The position numbers and the translations under genes are program-made. Source: Bermanella marisrubri (GTDB taxonomy: Bacteria > Pseudomonadota > Gammaproteobacteria > Pseudomonadales > Oceanobacteraceae). From it: 64,000 nucleotides of DNA. The stretch is from positions 997,001 through 1,061,000 of the forward strand of contig NZ_CP051183.1 of the NCBI RefSeq assembly GCF_012295615.1, written 5' to 3'. The stretch's first letter is position 1; each line of letters starts with the position of its first letter. Below the pieces are notes generated by a model. That model had not been told where the DNA came from and made no database searches. It saw only the letters and a program-made list of their open reading frames with translations. Below are positions 25,701-33,293 of this stretch, in pieces.

Positions 25701-25884
25701 TGGGGCTACCATTGCCGGTTTGCTACCCATTTTATTCTCTACCGGAACGGGTTCAGAAATTATGAGTCGGCTGGCTGCACCCATGGTGGGCGGAATGCTT
25801 ACTTCCATTATATTGACGCTATTTATCATTCCAGTCATATATTACAGCTGGAAGTCGCTATGTCGTCAAAAGATGAAGGATTAG
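22774..25884 (+). CDS. cusA: CusA-type heavy-metal RND efflux pump
   Basis: A 1036-residue RND transporter of the heavy-metal (HME) class, typical length. It starts VHNRFLVVLATVLV, has VDAIPDLSDVQVIIKTQYPG (class signature, here in part), two large periplasmic loops and 12 membrane helices. Methionines in the contexts DLMYMPTTYPG, APLTMIETF and IDMLATGIKTP fall where the Cu(I)-binding triad of E. coli CusA (Met573, 623, 672) lies, judged by recalled sequence. It exports Cu(I)/Ag(I) by proton antiport together with CusB. No cusC-like outer-membrane gene follows. Confidence 0.94.
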   Translation: MIKQLIHWSVHNRFLVVLATVLVIAFGIFSVKNTPVDAIPDLSDVQVIIKTQYPGQSPQVVQDQVTYPLTTALLSVPGAKTVRGFSFFGDSYVYVIFDDDTDIYWARSRVLEYLNQVDLPNGVKSQLGPDASGVGWVFLYALQDKTGQLDLSQLTSLQNWFLKYELQTVPGVSEVATVGGMVKQYQVTVDPVKLRGYNIPLAHISNAIQQGNQETGASVIEMAEAEYMVSSSGYIQNQQDLREVPLGLNENGSPLLLGDVADVRLGPQMRRGIAELDGEGETVGGIIVMRSGENALQTIDGVKKKLESVKLGLPEGVEIIPVYDRSGLIYRAVDNLWNTLIEELAIVVLVCIVFLFHVRSSLVAMISLPVGILVAYIIMYLQGINANIMSLGGIAIAIGAMIDGAIVMIENMHKHMERTPLNRENRWQVVVQAAQEVGPALFFSLLIITVSFIPVFTLEAQEGRLFSPLAFTKTYAMAAAAALSITLVPVLMGYFVRGRVLPEKKNPVNRLLIAGYAPVLKRLLHYPKTVLSVALIFVLVTLWPMQKLGSEFMPPLDEGDLMYMPTTYPGLSIGKARELLQQTDKLIKTVPEVDRVFGKVGRAETATDPAPLTMIETFIQLKPREQWRDGLTTKGLIDELESLVKFPGLSNAWVMPIKTRIDMLATGIKTPVGIKVAGDDLSVIEDIGKQIEQSLAELENTASVYSERVSAGRYIKVDIRRQQAARYGLNIADVQQVIASAIGGRNITQTVEGLERYPINVRYPQTYRDSPEALEALPIIAANGMELSLGQVADIYVELGPGAIKSENARINGWSFIDIKDIDVGSYMKMAQQKIEEDIQIPAGYSLKWAGQFEYMERAKQKLMLVVPLTLIIIIVLLYLSFRRLGEVAILMTTLPFSLTGSIWLMYALDFNFSIAVGVGFIALAGVAVETGVIMLVYLNQAYDEYMKQNASQKTTLLQTVYEGASLRVRPVLMTAGATIAGLLPILFSTGTGSEIMSRLAAPMVGGMLTSIILTLFIIPVIYYSWKSLCRQKMKD

Positions 25885-25921
25885 TAAATATGATATTTGA
25901 TCATTGGGTTTTCCAAAATCA

Positions 25922-26006
25922 GTTCATAGTCTCTCGAACGCGGTAAACACATCCATGTGCGCTCGGCGTGCCATCCATGGCACGCAACGCCGTTCGCTTT
26001 ATGAAC
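25922..26006. repeat. Imperfect 85-bp inverted element with two TCCA-loop hairpins
   Basis: Outer arms GTTCATA (25922-25928) / TATGAAC (26000-26006) and CGAACG (25935-25940) / CGTTCG (25991-25996). Inside are two hairpins with the same loop: CACA-TCCA-TGTG (25948-25959) and GCGTGCCA-TCCA-TGGCACGC (25966-25985). It occupies the gap between cusA and the ectB terminator and looks like a dispersed intergenic repeat. Confidence 0.7.
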
Positions 26007-26081
26007 CGTTTTCGAAAAACTAGATATGGCAAATTATTTGAGGGATACAAATGTTCGTACAATAGAGCTTGTTTCAGACAT

Positions 26082-26105
26082 AAAAAACCCCGCAATCGCG
26101 GGGTT
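26082..26105 (-). terminator. Rho-independent terminator of ectB
   Basis: On the minus strand: AACCCCGC-GATT-GCGGGGTT then a run of six T, 34 bases after the ectB stop. The G+C-rich 8-bp stem is strong. Confidence 0.9.
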
Positions 26106-26138
26106 CTTTGATGCTAATTAAATCTATACCAGATCAAA

Positions 26139-27395
26139 TTAAGCGTGCTTCTTTGCTACTTCACGGAATGCTTCTTTAAAGACTTCTAGGCCTTCGTTGA
26201 AGATCGCGTCGTCGATGTTTAGTGCAACGAACAATTTGTTTACTGTGCTTTCAGCACCGCAGGTTTCACAAATAAGCTTTTTCTCAAAGGCTTTGGCAGA
26301 TACTTCGTCAGCAAAACCTTCAACTTTTGTTTCGATACCCAGAACCAAACCACGACCGCGTACATCGCAGTTTAGAGATGGGAACTCGTCACGAAGCTCT
26401 TCAAGCGCAGCACGCATCACTTTTGATTTGCGATCTACTTCTTGAGTTAACTTATCGTCTGACCAGTATTGATCAATAAGTTGCTTCGCAGCAACGAACG
26501 CAAGAGAGTTACCACGGAATGTACCTGTGTGCTCACCTGGAGACCAAACATCGATTTCAGGGTTGATCAAAAGCACCGCCATTGGGTTGCCACCACCAAT
26601 GGACTTAGATAGACAAACCATGTCTGGTTTAATACCGGCTTCTTCGAAGCTGAAGAATTTGCCAGTACGACCATTACCCACTTGGATGTCGTCGATGATT
26701 AATACCATGTCGTATTCTTTACATAGGGCAGCAAGACCTTGTAAAAATTCTTGAGAAGCGACGTTAATACCACCTTCACCTTGCACGGTTTCGATGATCA
26801 CAGCAGCGGGTAGCTCAAGGCCAGAACCCTTGTCTTCCAAATAACGACGGAATACATGTAGGCTATCAATATCTTGGCCTAAGAAACCATCAAATGGCAT
26901 GAAAGAGGTCGCACCGCGTGCGCCATACGTATCGTCACGGTAAGATTCGTTACCCGTCGCAGCCAATGCGCCCATGGTGTGTCCATGGTATGCGTTAGTA
27001 AACGCAACAATACCTGGGCGACCTTTTGCTTGGCGCGCCAGCTTCATGGCCGCTTCTGTACAGTTTGTACCTGTAGGGCCAGTGAATTGTAGTTTGTATT
27101 CTAGATTGCGCGGCTTAAGAATCTTCTCTACAAAAGACTCCATAAACTCTTGCTTGGCAACGGTTGCCTTGTCTAAGCCGTGTGCGATGCGTCGATCTTG
27201 AAGGTATTTGATCTGAGCTTCTACTGCCACTTCAGGGTTGTGGCCGTAATTGAGGGTGCCTGCTCCGGCGAAGAAATCTATATATCGCGTTCCATCTTCA
27301 TCGAAGAGCTCTGCTCCGATCGCTTTGTCGAAAACGGTTGGGAAAGAGCGGATATAACCGCGTACTTCTGACTCGTAGTCGTTAAAAATGTCCAT
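26139..27395 (-). CDS. ectB: Diaminobutyrate--2-oxoglutarate transaminase (EctB-like)
   Basis: A 418-residue class-III PLP aminotransferase. The N-terminus MDIFNDYESEVRGYIRSFP is typical of EctB, and the PLP lysine is Lys264 in CLSKSIGGG; GPTGTNCTEAAMKLAR is the phosphate-binding region. EctB makes L-2,4-diaminobutyrate from aspartate semialdehyde, the first step of ectoine synthesis. The ectA and ectC genes that normally flank it are absent, and the gene has its own terminator. It may serve ectoine made by genes elsewhere, or diaminobutyrate for another product such as a siderophore or polyamine route. Confidence 0.87.
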   Translation of the reverse strand: MDIFNDYESEVRGYIRSFPTVFDKAIGAELFDEDGTRYIDFFAGAGTLNYGHNPEVAVEAQIKYLQDRRIAHGLDKATVAKQEFMESFVEKILKPRNLEYKLQFTGPTGTNCTEAAMKLARQAKGRPGIVAFTNAYHGHTMGALAATGNESYRDDTYGARGATSFMPFDGFLGQDIDSLHVFRRYLEDKGSGLELPAAVIIETVQGEGGINVASQEFLQGLAALCKEYDMVLIIDDIQVGNGRTGKFFSFEEAGIKPDMVCLSKSIGGGNPMAVLLINPEIDVWSPGEHTGTFRGNSLAFVAAKQLIDQYWSDDKLTQEVDRKSKVMRAALEELRDEFPSLNCDVRGRGLVLGIETKVEGFADEVSAKAFEKKLICETCGAESTVNKLFVALNIDDAIFNEGLEVFKEAFREVAKKHA

Positions 27396-27488
27396 TGTTA
27401 ACCTTTTGGGTTACTAATTTAAGCTTTGTCGTAATACGCAATTTAAGGGCTGACAGATTAGTGCCTCAGCTAATCCAGACCGCTTAAA

Positions 27489-28106
27489 TTATTTATTCGT
27501 AAACTTAGGCAGCCGTAGATTATACACGATTGAGGCCGATCTTACTAAAAACGCTGAAAGCGCCGCCAGAAGTATGCTTAGCTGTGGGTTAGTTAGTACT
27601 TGCATACTTAAAAGAAAACTGACGCCTCCCACGATGGAAGCGGTGACATATATCTCCGGTTGTAGCAGTTCAGGTTGGCGATCTGACAGGATATCTCGAA
27701 TCATAGAACCGAAAGTTGGGGTGATCATACCCATGGCAACACAGACCAAAGGACTCAGTCCTAATTCATATGCCTTTGCTGTACCGACTGCACTAAAAAT
27801 GGCGAGTCCCATGGCATCCATCCACACCAATAAACGCATGCGCTTTATAAATTGTGGCGCGAGAAAATAAGTAACCACGGCAGCTGCCACACAAATATGC
27901 AGGTCATAAGCATGTTGACCGTGTGCCCAAGCAACCTCGACACCCAGAATTAGGTCTCTCACAGTACCACCACCAATGCCGGTCACGGTGGCAAAGAGTA
28001 TAAAACCAAGGATATCTAATTCGTTCTCAGCAGCAGCGAGTGCTCCGGAGATGGCAAATACGAGAGTTCCGCCCAGTCCTGCAAAATAGATGATATCTAA
28101 AATCAT
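27489..28106 (-). CDS. TRIC-family (UPF0126/YicG) membrane protein
   Basis: A 205-residue membrane protein with about seven helices, made of two repeated UPF0126 units. The first has GIGGGTVRDLILG, the second has the weaker TPTFGSMIRDILSD. Prokaryotic TRIC proteins are trimeric potassium-permeable channels; YicG is also linked to glycine entry. The start lies four bases after the lipoprotein gene stop, so it is the last gene of a three-gene transcript (29349 to 27489). Confidence 0.85.
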   Translation of the reverse strand: MILDIIYFAGLGGTLVFAISGALAAAENELDILGFILFATVTGIGGGTVRDLILGVEVAWAHGQHAYDLHICVAAAVVTYFLAPQFIKRMRLLVWMDAMGLAIFSAVGTAKAYELGLSPLVCVAMGMITPTFGSMIRDILSDRQPELLQPEIYVTASIVGGVSFLLSMQVLTNPQLSILLAALSAFLVRSASIVYNLRLPKFTNK

Positions 28107-28110
28107 GAAT

Positions 28111-28899
28111 TTACTCTTTTACGCTTAGACCAAGCTTCGCCAGTGTTTGCTTGTCGCTGTCCAAAAGAACCAGCGCATACTGTTGAAACTGATAATGAGC
28201 AGTTCTATGTAATACTTGCAGTACTTGGGATTCAATTGACGATTCAGGGCACGCACGGCGGGTCATGGCAAGACGACCAAAGCGCAATTGCTGATCGCTC
28301 ACTTCAATTGGTCCTGTTAGCCTGTTGCAGCTGGTGAACCCTGCTGCTCGCATTTCATCGACATTGAATGCAAGAAATGCTTCAGATGAGCTATCAAGGG
28401 TATGACCAAGTATCTCAGAGAAAACCCATGTTCGCGGTTGCATTTCACCCGCTAGGCGTTGTTTGGTGCTCAGTTTATTCAATCTATAAGCCTTGGACAT
28501 GGAGGTTTCGATTGGATTTTCATTCTGTTCTAGCATGAGTAAGGAATCTTCAAATACTCTCCATGTATTGCTAACTTGGCCTTCTTTTATTAGCTCGATG
28601 GAATTACCGTCGGCCGTCCAACGAAAGGTTCCGGATTCTTTAAAAAAGCGACTATTGGGTTGTCCTAGGTAATTCGACAAACGTTGGTAATGACCGTGGT
28701 TTGCTTCTTCGTCAAAATCAAATAACCGGATTTGTGTTTCGATGCCGGGACAATCTGCGCAGGGAAGCTGTCCATAGTAACTAGTGGCCCAGTCGAGGCT
28801 ATTTCTACTGGTGTGTTGACTATTAGCTTTGTGCTCATGCTGTAGATTGGAGCATGCACTTAATAGCAGTGAGGCAGTTAAAATTATCGAAAATCGCAT
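28111..28899 (-). CDS. Outer-membrane lipoprotein with NlpE N-terminal and META (HslJ) domains
   Basis: A 262-residue lipoprotein: signal with lipobox LSAC (Cys16) and Ser at +2, which favours outer-membrane sorting. Residues about 38-130 resemble the NlpE N-terminal domain (YYGQLPCADCPGIETQIRL, with its CxxC pair); residues about 150-255 resemble a META/HslJ domain, including the paired cysteines FTSCNRLTG and TRRACPESS. NlpE senses surface contact and copper and activates Cpx; a matching role here is only a suggestion. Downstream gene overlaps are absent but spacing is 3-4 bases on both sides. Confidence 0.82.
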   Translation of the reverse strand: MRFSIILTASLLLSACSNLQHEHKANSQHTSRNSLDWATSYYGQLPCADCPGIETQIRLFDFDEEANHGHYQRLSNYLGQPNSRFFKESGTFRWTADGNSIELIKEGQVSNTWRVFEDSLLMLEQNENPIETSMSKAYRLNKLSTKQRLAGEMQPRTWVFSEILGHTLDSSSEAFLAFNVDEMRAAGFTSCNRLTGPIEVSDQQLRFGRLAMTRRACPESSIESQVLQVLHRTAHYQFQQYALVLLDSDKQTLAKLGLSVKE

Positions 28900-28902
28900 A
28901 AA

Positions 28903-29349
28903 TTAAGACTCTTGCGAAAGAGGGGTGTAGCTAACTTTTTTGCCACCAGCACGTTGGCGTTTATGTTCCAACTCCCCTGAGAACTTTATGATTTTTTCCA
29001 CCGGCATCGGTTGAATATTAAATACTGCGTATTTGCCGCCCAATGCTCCTGGCTCTAATAAATGAAATTTATAGCCGGGTTTGAGTTCGCCATATTTTTC
29101 AACTGCTTTTTCTAGAATGACTTCCATAAACCAGTCTTGGTTGAACTCAACTTCTTGAACCAATTCATTATATTCGTCCTTGTTATCAGCAATGATTTCG
29201 CAGTAAAGGTCTTCAGGACATAGACGCCAAAATCGTCCATCCACATCGTGTAGAATAAAGTTGCCGAATTCATTTTCGGCAATGACCTTTTCTGGATTGA
29301 TTCCAGTGAAACCCCAATATTGTTTAATTAATGCTAGAACGTCTGACAT
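28903..29349 (-). CDS. Tdi1/DUF1851-domain protein (type VI immunity-like)
   Basis: A 148-residue soluble protein. The C-terminal half (from about residue 85, YGELKPGYKFHLLEPGALGGKYAVFNIQPMPVEKII, seen in part) is typical of the T6SS Tdi1 C-terminal (DUF1851) domain; the N-terminal half has FGNFILHDVDGRFWRLCPEDL of the same family. Tdi1 neutralises the Tde1 DNase in Agrobacterium, but DUF1851 proteins also occur without toxins. No effector or T6SS gene is nearby. It begins the transcript that continues into the lipoprotein and TRIC genes; AGGGGG precedes the ATG. Confidence 0.78.
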   Translation of the reverse strand: MSDVLALIKQYWGFTGINPEKVIAENEFGNFILHDVDGRFWRLCPEDLYCEIIADNKDEYNELVQEVEFNQDWFMEVILEKAVEKYGELKPGYKFHLLEPGALGGKYAVFNIQPMPVEKIIKFSGELEHKRQRAGGKKVSYTPLSQES

Positions 29350-29495
29350 ACAACCCCCTGATGAATTGCTACATTGTAGTCGATATGACTCAACAATTCC
29401 TTAACTTAGGTCGCGCCATAGCTAGTGGATAGGTTGTTACTAGTAAGCGACTAGGGTGAAAAGATGGAATACCCTAGGCGCTGATTATAGATTTT

Positions 29496-29858
29496 TTAAT
29501 TCGCTTTAATTGGGTTACAGTTTTTGATAAGAACTTTACCTTCTAGTGTGGCCCCGCGAGCATACTCTTTAAATATGCAGGTGTTGGTTTTTGGGTCATA
29601 GTTTTCTATCCAAAGGTGATCGTCCTTCCAAGTCGCTGCGATGTGCTTCTGCCCTTCAGGTACACTTACCGACATTACACCACCCCAGTGTTTTACAAAA
29701 ATTTGTTGGAAGTGAAAGAAATATGCCAATGTGGCCACTAGTAAGATACTTATGCTGGTTGCTGCGGCCCCTTTCCAAGCCTTTAATCGATAGCCTAATG
29801 CATACAAACTCAATACTGCTAAAGCCAGCGCACCAATCCAATATAGATATGTAATCAT
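29496..29858 (-). CDS. Small membrane protein, unknown function
   Basis: Not recognised. The 120-residue protein has two membrane helices (about 4-23 and 32-50) and a soluble C-terminal part with two cysteines (TNTCIFKE and LIKNCNP) that could form a disulfide in the periplasm. It stands alone between the DUF1851 operon and a divergent luciferase-like gene, with 146 bases of non-coding DNA downstream in which I see nothing defined. Confidence 0.65.
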   Translation of the reverse strand: MITYLYWIGALALAVLSLYALGYRLKAWKGAAATSISILLVATLAYFFHFQQIFVKHWGGVMSVSVPEGQKHIAATWKDDHLWIENYDPKTNTCIFKEYARGATLEGKVLIKNCNPIKAN

Positions 29859-30008
29859 GCTTCACTCCTTAATTTTTTTTGCAACAGTGTTTTCATACTA
29901 ACATATCATGAAAAAGCCTAGTGCTTCTTTATATTGGGTCTAGTAATTGGTTAGGCTGTTAACCCAAACCTTAAATTGTGATTCTGCTAGTATTTGCGAG
30001 GGGATGTG

Positions 30009-30986
30009 ATGAAACTTTCGGTACTCGATCAATCCATGGCGCGGGACTATGACCACGCACAGTTAGCGTTGTCAGAAACCATAGAGATGGCCAAGTGGTG
30101 TGAACAATTAGGATACGAACGCTTCTGGATTTCTGAGCATCATGGCTTCCCGACGGTTGCAGGTAGTGCTCCAGAAGTCTTGTTAGCGGCGCTAGGTGCC
30201 GCCACCCAGCATATTCGATTAGGCTCGGGCGGAATCATGCTACCGCACTATAGTGCTTATAAAGTAGCCGAGGTGTTTTCTTTATTGGGAAATTTGTATC
30301 CGGATCGTATCGATTTAGGGGTCGGACGTGCACCTGGAACCGATATGGCAACGGCCATGGCACTTGCCACTGATGGTCAGCCAAAGTTTAGTCGTTTCCC
30401 ACAATTGGTGGATGAGTTAATGTCTTTTTTAGGATCGGAAAAGAGTGATCCGCTTGTTAGTCCTAAACCACCAGAACGTTTACCTATTTGGATGCTGGGT
30501 AGCAGTCCAGATAGTGCCAAATTAGCAGCTGAAAAAGGTTTACCCTATAATCTTGCTGCATTTATTAACCCACAAGTCCAGCCTGAATTCATTGAATTCT
30601 ATAAAAATCAATTTAAGTCTTCGAGTTATCTTGAAAGCCCTTATGCCTGTCTGACTGTGAGCGTATTTTGTCATGATGATGAGGAATACGCGCACTTAAT
30701 GAAGAAAACTTTCGATGTGAATTTTTATCGATTTATTACCGGCCAAAGTGGTGGTCGTTTTCTTATGCCGGAACAAGTAAAAGACTATCTGGTGACACCT
30801 GAGTTAGCACAGTTTATGCAAAGCCGTGATCTATATCGTGCTGTAGGCACGCAAAAGCAGGTGATGGAGAAGCTACACTTCATCCGTGAAACGTTTGCTT
30901 TGGACGAAATCATGGTAGTGAGCAACTGCTATTATTTGGAGGATCGTAAACGGTGTTTCGAACTTTTAATAGAGGCGGGAAAATAG
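30009..30986 (+). CDS. Luciferase-like (LLM class) flavin-dependent oxidoreductase
   Basis: A 325-residue TIM-barrel protein of the bacterial luciferase superfamily, single-domain YhbW-like branch. The starting strand MKLSVLDQSMARD, WISEHHGFPTVAGSAPEVL, RLGSGGIMLPHYSAYKVAE and DLGVGRAPGTD are diagnostic. It should use reduced FMN; the substrate is unknown. The ATG at 30009 with GAGGGGAT before it is preferred to an in-frame TTG at 29994. Confidence 0.9.
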   Translation: MKLSVLDQSMARDYDHAQLALSETIEMAKWCEQLGYERFWISEHHGFPTVAGSAPEVLLAALGAATQHIRLGSGGIMLPHYSAYKVAEVFSLLGNLYPDRIDLGVGRAPGTDMATAMALATDGQPKFSRFPQLVDELMSFLGSEKSDPLVSPKPPERLPIWMLGSSPDSAKLAAEKGLPYNLAAFINPQVQPEFIEFYKNQFKSSSYLESPYACLTVSVFCHDDEEYAHLMKKTFDVNFYRFITGQSGGRFLMPEQVKDYLVTPELAQFMQSRDLYRAVGTQKQVMEKLHFIRETFALDEIMVVSNCYYLEDRKRCFELLIEAGK

Positions 30987-30990
30987 AATT

Positions 30991-31026
30991 TTTACATGCA
31001 TACTTTATTGAGAGTATGCATGTAAA
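30991..31026. terminator. Inverted repeat between convergent genes, probable terminator
   Basis: Perfect 14-bp arms TTTACATGCATACT / AGTATGCATGTAAA with an 8-base loop, just after the oxidoreductase stop and before the PhzF gene end. It is A+T-rich with only three terminal T or A residues, so termination may be partial. Confidence 0.6.
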
Positions 31027-31055
31027 CATTGGACTATGTTTGATGAACTATCTTA

Positions 31056-31841
31056 TTAAACGATAATTTTTCCCTTTAAATATGTGATTGCCCCACCGCT
31101 AATTAACACACGATCATTATTTAGCTGACAGTGCACTTCGCCTCCTCTTGGCGATAATTGTTTGGCAAACATAGTTTGTTTGTTTAGTTTGTCTGCCCAA
31201 TAGGGAATGAGTTTTGTAAATGAAGAGCCCGTCACTGGGTCTTCATTGATACCGTAATTGGGGGCGAAGAATCGGCTGATGAAATCATACTCGGTACTAG
31301 CGGCAGTGATCATTACACCGCGCAGGTCCCATGCCTTTAAAAGACTAATATCAAAATTTGCATTGCGAATAAATTCCTCGTCATCAAATACGAGAACATA
31401 GTCCTCATGCTTTAAGCAAGCGATAGGGCGTTTACTAAAGATCTCTTCGGCTTCATCAAATTTGTCGCATACTTCACCTGGTTGTGAGGGGAAATCCATC
31501 TCATATCCCGTTTCAGCCTTTTTCACAATGAGCTCACCACTCATGCAATCAAATACAATAGACTCACCCTGATAATTCAGTTCTGAAAAGAGAATGTGAG
31601 CACTGGCTAGTGTCGCATGACCGCATAAGCTGACTTCTTTTGTTGGCGTAAACCAGCGAATATAGAAGCCGTTTTCGTTGGGAACAAAGAATGCTGTTTC
31701 GGCAAGATTATTTTCAGCAGCTATGGACTGCATTATATCGTCTGTGAGCCATTCCTCTAGTGGACATACCGCTGCAGGATTCCCTTCAAATACTTTTTTT
31801 GCGAAAGCATCGACCTGATAAATATCTAATTCCATTTTCAT
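31056..31841 (-). CDS. PhzF-family isomerase
   Basis: A 261-residue PhzF-fold protein. Key parts are present: FEGNPAAVCPL near residue 18, the conserved glutamate in ENNLAETAFF (the general base of PhzF), SLCGHATLASAH, and GINEDPVTGSSFTKLIPYW. PhzF enzymes are isomerases or epimerases related to diaminopimelate epimerase; no phenazine genes are here, so the substrate is unknown. The ATG at 31835 is an alternative start. Confidence 0.9.
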   Translation of the reverse strand: MKMELDIYQVDAFAKKVFEGNPAAVCPLEEWLTDDIMQSIAAENNLAETAFFVPNENGFYIRWFTPTKEVSLCGHATLASAHILFSELNYQGESIVFDCMSGELIVKKAETGYEMDFPSQPGEVCDKFDEAEEIFSKRPIACLKHEDYVLVFDDEEFIRNANFDISLLKAWDLRGVMITAASTEYDFISRFFAPNYGINEDPVTGSSFTKLIPYWADKLNKQTMFAKQLSPRGGEVHCQLNNDRVLISGGAITYLKGKIIV

Positions 31842-31966
31842 TAATCCGTGTAGTGTTGGTTTGTTTTTGAGTTCCCAGTTTTAAGGGACATTTGGCAGGC
31901 GTTTAAATTAACAGACTAGACCTAAAGAGTAACCAGCCGATTGTATGAATAGTTTGTTTCATTGCG

Positions 31967-32006
31967 AAAAAGCGCTATCTATAGAGAAAATTATGGATAG
32001 CGCTTT
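31967..32006 (-). terminator. Terminator of the prp operon
   Basis: Arms AAAGCGCTATC (31969-31979) and GATAGCGCTTT (31996-32006) with a 16-base loop. On the minus strand the hairpin is followed by a run of five T before CGC. It lies 29 bases after the prpF stop. Confidence 0.8.
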
Positions 32007-32034
32007 ATCAATAAGATTATGTTATCCGGCGAGA

Positions 32035-33213
32035 TTAAAATGTCTCCGCCGGCACATGTACCCAGCCTTGCATGATAATGCGCGCACTTCGGCTCATGAT
32101 TGCCTTATCGATGGACCATTGCTCGCCCACTTTGCTGGCTTCGGCTCCCACTTTTAAGGTGCCAGACGGATGACCAAAGGTGACAGAATTTCGTTCTTTT
32201 CCACCTGCTGCGATATTTACCAAAGTACCAGGAATCGCTGCTGCAGCACTAATGGCCACAGCTGCGGTGCCCATCATAGCATGATGCAATTTTCCCATAG
32301 AAAGAGCGCGAATTAATACATCCACGGAATCCGCTTCTACGACTTTACCGCTGGAGGCAGTATAGGTTTTTGGGCCTGCGACAATGGCTATCTTTGGAGT
32401 ATGTTGGCGGTTGGCGGCTTCTGTAATATTTTCAATTAACCCCATTTTTACCGCACCATAGGCGCGAATGGTTTCAAAGGTTTCCAGTGCTTTTTTATCG
32501 TTATTGATATCCGCTTGTAATTCAGTACCTGTGTAACCAAGTGATTCTGCTTTGATAAACACGGTAGGAATACCAGCATTGATCATGGTGGCTTCAAAAG
32601 TACCAATGTCTGGTACATCTAATTGATCGATTAAATTGCCTGTAGGGAAGAGCGCACCTTCACCGTCGGCAGGGGCAACAAAATCTACACGTACTTCAGC
32701 GGCAGGGAAGGTAACACCATCCAACTCAAAATCGCCCATCTCTTGAACTTGACCATTTTTAATAGGGACATGGGCAATGATGGTTTTTGTGATATTGGCT
32801 TGCCAAATTTTCACTTCGACAATGCCGTTTTCTGGAATACGTTCAGCCGGGATCAATCCATTATTAATGGCGAAGGGGCCGACAGCAGCGGATAGGTTGC
32901 CGCAGTTTCCGCTCCAATCAACAAAAGGTTTATCGATACTGACTTGACCAAATAAATAATCCACATCGTGATCAGATTGCTCACTTTTACTGATAATCAC
33001 GGTTTTACTTGTGCTAGAGGTCGCGCCACCCATGCCATCGATTTGTTTCTCATAGGGATCGGGGGAACCGATCACTCGTAGCAATAATTTATCCCGTGCT
33101 TCGCCCGGTTGCTGCGCTGCTTCAGGCAATTCGTCTTTTAAAAAGAACACACCTTTACTGGTACCGCCACGCATATAGGTAGCCGGTACTTTTATTTGTG
33201 GTTGATAACTCAT
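32035..33213 (-). CDS. prpF: PrpF, 2-methylaconitate cis-trans isomerase
   Basis: A 392-residue PrpF-family protein (DapF fold): YMRGGTSKGVFF at the N-terminus, DGMGGATSSTSKT, and DWSGNCGNLSAAVGPFAI with the active-site cysteine are characteristic. PrpF isomerises the 2-methylaconitate made by AcnD so that an aconitase can finish the methylcitrate dehydration/hydration. It is the last gene of the GntR-prpB-prpC-acnD-prpF operon. Length is normal for the family. Confidence 0.95.
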   Translation of the reverse strand: MSYQPQIKVPATYMRGGTSKGVFFLKDELPEAAQQPGEARDKLLLRVIGSPDPYEKQIDGMGGATSSTSKTVIISKSEQSDHDVDYLFGQVSIDKPFVDWSGNCGNLSAAVGPFAINNGLIPAERIPENGIVEVKIWQANITKTIIAHVPIKNGQVQEMGDFELDGVTFPAAEVRVDFVAPADGEGALFPTGNLIDQLDVPDIGTFEATMINAGIPTVFIKAESLGYTGTELQADINNDKKALETFETIRAYGAVKMGLIENITEAANRQHTPKIAIVAGPKTYTASSGKVVEADSVDVLIRALSMGKLHHAMMGTAAVAISAAAAIPGTLVNIAAGGKERNSVTFGHPSGTLKVGAEASKVGEQWSIDKAIMSRSARIIMQGWVHVPAETF

Positions 33214-33249
33214 GATTGACTATCACTCATCAAGAAACATTAGAAACAA

Positions 33250-33281
33250 ATCAAGACTCAATAGCGATATTGAGCCTTGAT
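33250..33281 (-). repeat. Intercistronic hairpin between acnD and prpF
   Basis: Arms of 14 bases, starting ATCAAG and ending CTTGAT, with one mismatch and a GCGA loop, in the 80-base gap between acnD and prpF. No T-run follows on the minus strand, so it resembles an RNA-processing or stability hairpin rather than a terminator. Confidence 0.65.
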
Positions 33282-33293
33282 CAAAGTGTTGCA

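Noticed and set aside
31945-32157. 70-codon plus-strand frame over the prp terminator and prpF end
   Set aside because: It overlaps a firm terminator and the 3' end of prpF; composition is not protein-like.
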